Shown one piece after another: positions 56,971 through 64,000 of a stretch of 64,000 nt of DNA. How positions within the stretch are numbered: position 1 is the first letter of the stretch; every line of letters begins with the position of its first letter. The notes under the pieces were generated by a model, which worked only from the letters and a program-made list of their open reading frames with translations, was not told the DNA's origin and ran no database searches. Location of the stretch: contig OY288243.1 of assembly GCA_958450325.1 (NCBI GenBank), positions 65,270,606 through 65,334,605 of the forward strand. The letters are read 5' to 3'. The translations under genes and the position numbers were made by a program. The DNA is from Agrostemma githago. Its lineage: Eukaryota > Streptophyta > Magnoliopsida > Caryophyllales > Caryophyllaceae.

Positions 56971-59350
56971 TTAGGCAGGGGGAGCTTCCGGGCCTGAGGT
57001 AGAAGCCCCTTCAGCCATCCTGCGCATCTGAGCCTCATCCTTGGCGGTATAAAGAGCTCGAAAAGCTTCCTCATCAAAGCCAGGGAACATCTCCCTGACA
57101 GTCTCCATGACCACCCCCAAGCAAGAGTTGGCACCATTTACGAAGCCCGCCGACACTGCAGTTTCCACCTCCTGAATTATCTCATCCCTCTCCTTCTGCC
57201 ACTCCTCGGTCTTCACAGCCAAGTCACTAACGGCCGCCTGAAGATCCGAGTTCGCCTTAGAAAGACGCTCCCTTAGGTCAGCAACCTCCTTTTTGGCATG
57301 GTCCAACTCAGCTAAGGCTTTTTTGGCTTTCTCCAGCTCTGCAAAAACCTGCTTAGCTCTCTTCGACTCCTCCTCCAGGCGAGACACCTCCCTGACTGCT
57401 CTCTCGTTTTGAGACTTCCAGTGAGTCACCTGACCCCTGGCTTCCTCAAGCTCATCCTCTTTTTTTGCCAGCTGATCCCTTAAGCCAGCAATAAGAGCAA
57501 CATCCCTTTCGGTTGTAGACAGGCGGTCAGAATTCGCCAGCTCCTTGTCACTTAAACGATTAAGGGTCGCCAGCTCCACAGAGGCCTGAATAACTCTGGC
57601 GGTGCGCTGAATGTATTAAGTCACTTGATGGGTAGCAGAGTGGACGGTCTTGAGAAGGTGATCCGCCAAAACTGCCCCGGAGTCAGAAAGTAAGGCAGAG
57701 ACGTCCTGGCTGTCACCACCAGTATAATGAAATTCTGTATTCTCCTCAGAAAAGAGGGTACCAGGTACCCCCTGAGCAAAGCGTTTTGGCCCAGGCGTGT
57801 CAGCCTCCAAATCTACCACCTGGTCAGCATGTGGAGCTTCCCTGCTCCTTTTCCTGATCAGGCCCCTAGGAGTACTTTCTCCAGTCTCTTCAGAGCCAGC
57901 GGCCTGCGGCCCCATCAGAATCTGAACCCCTACAGGAGAGCCTCCCTGCTTGCCAACAGGGGAAGGAGTAACCTCAGAAGCGACTGTCTTTTTCGCAACC
58001 GGAGAAGGAGTGGCTTCAGAGACCGACGTTTTCGCATGCGTCGATCTGGGGGGCGGGCAGGGAGCCTAGGCCTGCTGAACGACAAGCCTTTCAGGTGCTT
58101 CATTAGGTTCTTCTCCCCCTTCTTGAAGTCAGAAGGAAGGGAAGGACGACTTTGGACGACGGTGAGAGTCTCGGTCAAACCCAAGCGCCTCACCTCCCCT
58201 TTTTTCCAAATAAAGGTAGCAAGATCTACAAAGCAAACCGGCGAACGGTTAGAAAGACCATGTAAAAGGAAAAAGGCGGGTAAGGAAAAACCATCAGCAC
58301 TCCTGAACTACCTTCGTCTAGGCCCGGATTCATGCCCACCCGGGTCAGGTACCTATCATTAGCAATAAGCTCCGCATGGGGGAGCCATAATGAGGGGCCA
58401 TACACCCCATATTTATCAGTGTGGGCAGCAAAATAGTCCACCAGCTCCTTGTCTTTCCTGCTCAACTTCACCTCCAAAGCCTTCCCTCCCACACCAGGGT
58501 GATACTCCTCGTGGGTCTCCAGCCTGGTGTGAACGTGGTTCCTGAAATGGCGAGGAATCCTCCACCCATGGGCGCTGTGCACATAGAGAAAGTTGTTCTT
58601 CCAATCCCTCAGGCTATCCATCGCAGGCCATACCAGGGTATGTCCTTTCTGTCTCAAAAGAGACCAATATCCAGGAGAACCTTCACTCCCAGAAGAAACC
58701 ATTTGCAGGCCGACCATAAACCTTAGAGCGTCAATAGAAGGCTCGGCACGATGGAACAAGCAGGTCCAAACGTATGAAATTAATGACCTGACGGCCATGG
58801 CTGTCAGTTGAGTAATGGCCACGTTCATCCGCCTGAAAATCTCTTCCAGGGAAGGATGAAGGGGAAAGCGAAGGCCGAACTCCAAACACTTGTGATAAAC
58901 CGCTATGCACCCATCGGGAGGACTACATACGGTGTCTTTTTCGCCAGGGACAACAATTGTGTACCCATCCCCAAAGTTGTAGAACTGCTCAATCACACCG
59001 GCAGCATTCTTGGCGAGAATCAAATCCCGGTTCTTTGGGTCGGGATAAGTTCCCAGGGGAACGTGATACTTGGCTTTGTCTAAATAGTAGACCCTACCCC
59101 TTTCCCGGGGAACAAGAGGACCGGAGGTCCTGGAGGGGTCGATCTCCAGCGCCTCGTCGTTCGAGTCAACAACGTCGTAGGATGCAGGTTCAGGAGAGTT
59201 ACCACCCCCACTACCCGCCGAATTATCCTCCTCGACTACCCCAAGGCCAACCTCCCTAGAGGAGGAGGCAAGATTCTCCCTACCCATTTCCCTTTCCTCC
59301 CTCCTCAATGGGTCGGTAAATGGTAGGATACGCTCACGGGTCCTAGACAT
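56971..59350 (-). pseudogene. Tat antisense frame 1 (PF04195-like), spliced, with frameshift and stop
   Basis: Runs opposite to gag-pol, starting ATG 59350 (in-frame ATG also at 59377). Exon 1 (59350-58312) encodes an acidic start and a globular part similar to the putative gypsy-type transposon family PF04195 (PDGCIAVYHKCLEFGLRFPL). A GT-AG intron of 86 bases is predicted at 58311-58226 (donor GTAGTT, acceptor TTTGTAG); it joins in frame to DLATFIWKKGEV. Exon 2 then has a frameshift near the C-run at about 58050 and a TAA at 57616. The last 200 residues (57579-56971) form a long coiled coil. Such genes accompany several Tat elements; function unknown. Confidence 0.7.
58226..58311 (-). other. 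Predicted intron in Tat antisense frame 1
   Basis: 86 bases, GTAGTT...TTTGTAG on the minus strand. Removing it keeps the frame and replaces an unrelated hydrophobic tail with a sequence that continues the protein. Confidence 0.65.
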
Positions 59351-59377
59351 AGCAGCTCTAAGTGGAATTAAAAACAA

Positions 59378-59945
59378 AAAATCGAAAAGAAAAAGAGCAA
59401 GAATTGGAAGTTAAAAGTCTAACCTAGGGTTGGCCGCCGGTGGAATGAACGCTGAAAAGAGAAATCTCCCGGAAAAACAGAGGTACGAAGGAAGGCTCGA
59501 GTTATCGCAACGGAAAGATTTGCAGAGGAAAAGAAAGGAAGTTTGGAAGAAGAAAGAAAGTTTGAAAAAGGAAAAGAATGAATGACTGATTGCTTTTATA
59601 AAAGGGAAGGCAGACAAAGAGTCGCCAACCCTCACAAATCCGCCCAAAGAGCACTACCCACGTGTCGTGCCCTCGAAAGTCAGCCCCTTGTAGCTTCCCA
59701 AGGGTAGCCTCGAGAAGACCAAAGAATGTCAGAGGAACGATCACTCTGTGACGTCCCCCCCCCCCCCTTTCCATTCAGATAATAAATAATAAACAAATAA
59801 TAAAAATGCCACACATAAACAAACAGCCTGATTTTTTCATTAAATTAAGGAAAACCTGGAAAACAGGCAAGTTACATTCATTACAAATAAAAAGTACAAA
59901 AAAAGCCCGTGTCTGGCTAACCACGCCTGCGCCCTATGGGCAGGC
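59378..59945. other. Tat 3' region between the two antisense frames
   Basis: No supported gene. It holds the probable promoter and leader of antisense frame 1 and a C-run at about 59755-59767 followed by an AT-rich stretch. Confidence 0.5.
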
Positions 59946-60533
59946 CTAATCGTCGTCAAAACCTAGGGAGTAGTCCCCAGGACTGTGGCACCGCCCTGCA
60001 TCGGATCCCCAGTCCCAGTCGTCAGAATCTTTGAAGGGGTCTGCAGAGTCCTCATCACCATCCTGACCGGAGGAATAACCCCGGCCGCCACTATCGCCGG
60101 AGTCCCGGCTACTAACGTCCCAGTCCCTACCATAAAGGACTGTTTCAGTGTCATCACAAGAGCCGCAACCAACTTTCTTCCTCAAAGGAGAAGAAGGGAC
60201 CGACTCAGGAGAGGAGGCCAACTCCGAGTGATCAGGGTCAAACTGCTCAGGGTGTAGCCGTGGAAAACATTCATGGCACCCCCAGTCGAAACAACCCCCT
60301 CTCTGGGAGCAGCGCCTGTACTTCGGGGCGGCTGGAGAAGCTCTCTGAGGGCGCTTGCCCGCCCTGACAAGAGTCCTCCTCCTGAGCTTCCTGCGAAGTC
60401 GAGCGCAGGGCCGCCGGCTACGGCGCAGGGTGAGGAATGACCCCCTGGAATACCTTAGCCTCCAACGACCCCTAAAGCGACGGGTCACCACGCGAGTCCC
60501 TTGGCAGAGGAATACCTTGGTAATCCACGACAT
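59946..60533 (-). CDS. Tat antisense frame 2, 195 residues, unrecognised
   Basis: Open on the minus strand from ATG 60533 to 59946. The N-terminal half is strongly basic (many Arg, RRSRRP-type runs). The middle has clustered cysteines, CSQRGGCFDWGCHEC (C-x5-C-x4-C-x2-C), which could bind zinc. The C-terminal third is acidic and rich in Ser, Asp and Gly. I do not recognise the family. It lies between antisense frame 1 and the 3' LTR. Intact length in an otherwise decayed element suggests either recent function or chance in GC-rich DNA. Confidence 0.45.
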   Translation of the reverse strand: MSWITKVFLCQGTRVVTRRFRGRWRLRYSRGSFLTLRRSRRPCARLRRKLRRRTLVRAGKRPQRASPAAPKYRRCSQRGGCFDWGCHECFPRLHPEQFDPDHSELASSPESVPSSPLRKKVGCGSCDDTETVLYGRDWDVSSRDSGDSGGRGYSSGQDGDEDSADPFKDSDDWDWGSDAGRCHSPGDYSLGFDDD

Positions 60534-60883
60534 TTTCTTAGAAAGCGGAAAAGAAAGTTGGGGATGAGTCGTGAAAATGGCAAAAAGAGTTCAATTTATA
60601 ATAGAGGGGAAGCCAAGACATTAAATGGCGCCTCAACCACCCTGACAGGGGGCACGGCCAATCAGCACACCAGCACGCTGTCCAAAAATCCATTTGATGC
60701 AAATAGCAATCATGACCCCAAAAGACAATTAAACTCTTGGTATGCCCAATACAGGAGATTCTCTCCCCTCGGAAATACGCGATCGCATTAAATGCAGCAG
60801 TAAAGCCATAAGTCAACTCCCCCCCGTCAGAAGTCCACCTGCCAAGAGGAAGCTTTGCTTCCCCCCGGCCGGTGAGGGCCAAT
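60534..60883. other. Tat 3' end before the LTR
   Basis: No supported gene. It ends with AAGAGGAAGCTTTGC and GGTGAGGGCC before the LTR; the polypurine tract is weak. Confidence 0.45.
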
Positions 60884-61584
60884 TGATGGGGGTCGGAAGC
60901 CTGCACCGGGTCGCCCGTGCAGCAGGCCCAGTAAAGACCCGACCCCGAGAATCGAGGCGCCCGTCCAACAGGACGTCGAGTTAAGACGCCCGGGTTTCTC
61001 CAATGGAACGTAGCTTCAGAAAAGACCACCTGCCCAGCAGGGTAAGGCGACCAGCTGGGAGGAGCCTGCAGGCACCCCCTACTCGCCTGCCCCCAGGCGA
61101 CCCTTCCCCCGAACAGGGTAGGGGTTACCAGGGGCCCCTCCGCCGTTCTGCCAAAGGTAAAAGAGAATGAGTGGATGAAACAGATCCACGTGTCACCCTG
61201 CCATCCACTCATTCTCCCGCTCTTTTCCCTCTCCACTTCTCTCTCTTGTGGGAAGGTATAAATACCCACCCATTTTCCACTTAGAGGAGGTTGGATTTTG
61301 TCTCTCTAGACTCTTACTCCTAAAAACGCGGCCTAGTTCCTCACGAGCTACGTTCATCAAGGCATTTCACGGACTAACTTAGGCATCGGAGAGGGTTCCC
61401 TCGGACAACCTCCGAGGCCCTGTGCGTTCATTGTGCAGGGAGCAGGCCGACTCCGCCGGGAAGGTCCGATCATAGGAGAGGGATAAAGGAGAGACCAAAG
61501 GAAATCAAGCGATCTATTACTCGTCAACGTTTCAATTTACGACCCGGATCCGGAACCGGGTTAATTGTTTCCGTGACCGGAACA
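60884..61584 (+). repeat. 3' LTR of Tat element
   Basis: 701 bp, closely matching 49273-49974. It joins the second GTCGA (61585-61589) and the rest of array copy 8. Confidence 0.9.
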
Positions 61585-61683
61585 GTCGACAAGCGTCTTG
61601 GTGAGAAACAGACAAACGAAGCGTGGCTTAAAAACGAAAGAGTATGGGAACTTTGCAAGACATTTGGACATGTTTATAATTAG
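61585..61683 (+). pseudogene. Array copy 8, 3' part
   Basis: Resumes at the GTCGA target duplication and encodes residues ~91-122 to TAG 61681-61683, including C114. It has changes not seen in other copies (Q for E99 region, H105L, K109R, S121Y). Confidence 0.9.
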
Positions 61684-62201
61684 ATCGTTAATATATGTAT
61701 TTATATCTTTAAATGGAAAATTAGTATGAGATATGACCAAATAAATATGGTTATTAGATAAACATTGTCTGAAAGCTTCATTAATTACATTTTTACGGTA
61801 AATTGAACATAATAATATAGCTTCTAACACAGAGTTTTTTTCCAGTGTAGTGCCGTTGTTGAAGACATGCATATTATTTTACATTATTTGATTTGGTTGA
61901 TTAATTATGCTTTTCGCTGATTCCAATGTTGATTAACTATCATATATACGTACTATACTATTATATCGCATTAACCTAACTATGTATCCCGTTTGGTAAA
62001 AAAAAAATCGAAATTTAGTTTAAATTAACCAAGGTGTTATTTTACTCTCTCTTATTTTGACTACACATATACTCATCTTCGGAATTCTATAGATAGAATA
62101 ACATATCCTACAAACATCAATTAAATAAATGAGATATTTTTCATGTTGACCTATAATAATGATTGGAACGAGTTGAATGAAGTGTTCACAAAAACTTAAA
62201 A

Positions 62202-62244
<43 letters not shown>

Positions 62245-63509
62245 TATTAAAAATATATGTAAATATCGTATGTATCATGTGATTTAGTATTCCTTAAATT
62301 TCTGTTAACGAACATTGGTCGTATTTTATGTTGAAAATTTTACTTAAGAATAGTCATTACATCAAAATGATTATGACTGAAATTGTAAAATTTTAAAACC
62401 ATCAAGTTATTTTCATTCCATAAATATTAATATAAATAGTATCAACACTAAAAGGAGTGAAAAAATTAAAAAATAATTTATTTTTTTTGTAAAAAATGAA
62501 AAACTACATACTATTGTCAGCAATAACAAGAACGTACATACATCCATGTACATAGTTAAGATTTTCTTTAATCTTATCATTATTGGAACACTCACTATAC
62601 TTCTGACATTGACAATAAAGCGAATATGTTTAAAAAATCTTGCAAAAATAGATATTTATATTTCTTAAAGTAAGAGAATTTCGCTCACGACATCAGATGT
62701 AATTAACAATAAACTACGTAATGACGACTTTTCGAAGATTTTATTTAATATAAATCCACGAACAAAGTTATTCAAGTGATAGCAATATAATTTACTATTT
62801 TGTCAAATGATTAAATTGAAAATGTAGAATATGTGAATTCAAAAATAGTAATTCGCAACAAAAAGAAAAAAAGAAGAAACATATAGCTTATGTAATAATT
62901 AAAATAAAATAAAATTGAGTATGTTACAAATTTATATATCTTCTACAAGTTTAGGTTTTTCTTTAACTTTAACATGAGTTATTATTCGTTTAGCAAAAAC
63001 AAGTGTCTTACAAATTTAACAATAATCTATTAAACCGTAAAAATTTAAGACTCTATACTACTTAACGAATAAAAGACAACGTATGTAAATTAAAAAAATA
63101 TGAATAACCTCAAATGAACAATATAATTATGTTATTAGAACCAATTCTTTTTGAATTAGTAAATATAAATTAATTTATGAGGATTTTCGTTTGACATCAA
63201 TGTTAATGTCGGTTATTTGATTACAAAATTAAACACTCATGCATATAATTTGGAAAACTTTTTATAGAAAAAATCAATTTTAACAATAAATGATGTAAAT
63301 TAGCTTTAAATATGTATTAATAATATTGTATGTTAATTTTGAGATACAAATACATTAAATGTATAGATTCAAATATAAAAGTGGACGATATGAACAATTG
63401 TTCTCCATCACAAGTCACTTTACTTTTGTATTTCTTTTCGTTCCCTGTGTGTGAAATGTACTTGAGATATATATCGGAAATTTAAAATAATTTTAACTAA
63501 GTTTTCGAT
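61684..63509 (+). repeat. Array spacer between copies 8 and 9
   Basis: Homologous AT-rich spacer, more diverged than those of units 1-5, with an (AT)n run at 62204-62241. TATA box of copy 9 at 63374-63381. No supported gene. Confidence 0.85.
62204..62241. repeat. (AT)n microsatellite
   Basis: About 19 AT repeats where other units have only four or five. Accounts for the longer unit. Confidence 0.95.
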
Positions 63510-63879
63510 ATGTGTCCTAGAACAATCAAAATTTTCTCTACTACTTGTTGTTTCAGTCCTTGTTATCTCTGAACAAAGTTTCGCAAATGACTCTGTTGCC
63601 GCACCTAGCATCTCGAAGGCGGACGACTTTCAAAAATGTGAAAGGAAGCTAGGTGCAACTTTTGGCGGTGTAATATCCGAATATATCTATAACAATGGAA
63701 AACAAGTATCCAAAGAAACTTGAAACGCTCTATTAAAGGTCGGAGAGGACTGTCACAAGCTTCTAACACAAGTGTCTATAGTCGACAAGAGTCTCGGTAA
63801 GAAAGAGACAAACGAAGCGTGGCTTAAAAACGAAAAAGTATGGGAACTTTGCAAGACATTTGGACATGTTTCTAATTAG
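63510..63879 (+). pseudogene. Array copy 9: frameshift and nonsense codon
   Basis: The ATG is present (63510), but residue 2 is Cys and one extra T near 63532 shifts the frame after about codon 8. Further on, the C71 codon is TGA (63721-63723). Promoter TATA box and 3' end remain. This is the most diverged copy together with copy 8. Confidence 0.9.
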
Positions 63880-64000
63880 TTCGTTAATATTTGTATTTAT
63901 ATCTTTAAATGGAAAATTAGTACGAGATATGACCAAATAAATATGGTTATTAGATAAACATTGTCTGAATGCTTCATTAATTACATTTTTATGGTAAATT
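63880..64000 (+). repeat. Array 3' flank of copy 9
   Basis: Matches the start of the other spacers, with AATAAA near 63937. The array probably continues past the window. Confidence 0.8.

Larger units (their letters stand above)
49273..61584 (+). mobile_element. Tat-lineage Ty3 retrotransposon with antisense frames and minisatellite
   Basis: 12,312 bp with LTRs 49273-49974 and 60884-61584 (TGATGGGGG...GGAACA) and the 5-bp duplication GTCGA. The gag-pol frame carries two RNase H domains, the mark of the Tat lineage. Downstream lie a 125-bp minisatellite and two antisense reading frames, also typical of some Tat elements. By eye the LTRs differ at about twenty places in 700 bases, so the insertion is not very old. 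Five in-frame stops make gag-pol inactive. Confidence 0.9.
10116..64000 (+). repeat. Tandem array of ~2.16-kb gene units, interrupted by transposons
   Basis: Gene starts at 11070, 13227, 15381, 17540 and 19698 are spaced 2157, 2154, 2159 and 2158 bp. Spacers are as similar as the coding parts, so whole units were duplicated recently or are kept alike by gene conversion or unequal crossing-over. After removing inserted elements, copy 7 to copy 8 is about 2138 bp and copy 8 to copy 9 about 2195 bp (the excess fits an (AT)n expansion). Nine copies are visible, all on the plus strand; the array probably runs past the right edge. Confidence 0.9.

Noticed and set aside
62204..62241. (AT)n run as an origin or regulatory site
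   Set aside because: Simple microsatellite expansion of a short AT stretch present in all units.

Overview
The window is nuclear DNA from a flowering plant, probably a eudicot. The evidence is nested LTR retrotransposons of the Ty3 chromovirus and Tat types, two plant L1-type LINEs, a CACTA transposon, a hAT-like MITE, GT-AG introns and a plant-type secreted small-protein family. It cannot be assigned to a species by eye. No tRNA, rRNA, operon or CRISPR is visible.

The host sequence is a tandem array of about 2.16-kb units from 10116 to the right edge. Each unit carries one intronless plus-strand gene for a 122-residue secreted protein. The protein has a signal peptide, four cysteines in the mature part and a TC-x9-C core like the prolamin-like (ECA1/DD11-type) reproductive peptides. 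Nine copies are visible. Copies 1, 2, 3 and 5 (starts 11070, 13227, 15381, 19698) are intact. Copy 4 has two nonsense codons, copy 6 is reduced to its 3' end, copy 7 has lost its ATG, copy 8 has a nonsense codon and is split by a retrotransposon, and copy 9 has a frameshift and a stop. Subtracting the insertions restores the ~2.15-kb spacing between copies 7, 8 and 9.

Region by region. 1-8560: remains of two Ty3 chromovirus copies (Tekay/Del-like) that share an LTR. 8561-10115: minus-strand fragment of another long LTR that bounds the array. 10116-20748: units 1-5. 20749-26111: LINE 1, holding a 542-bp hAT-like MITE. 26112-29287: unit 6 (deleted) and unit 7. 29288-37747: LINE 2, split by a 3.85-kb CACTA element that carries an apparently intact six-exon tnpA-like gene. 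38690-48776: a 10.1-kb element with 3.6-kb LTRs and a non-coding interior (LARD-like). 48777-49272: copy 8. 49273-61584: a 12.3-kb Tat-lineage element with two RNase H domains, a 125-bp minisatellite and two antisense reading frames. 61585-64000: the end of copy 8 and copy 9.

Five insertions have both target-site duplications in view: MITE CTCTTACT, CACTA TGA, LARD AATGA, Tat GTCGA, and about 15 bp for each LINE (six counting both LINEs). The nesting order can therefore be read directly. The only host genes are the array copies; everything else is transposable-element sequence.
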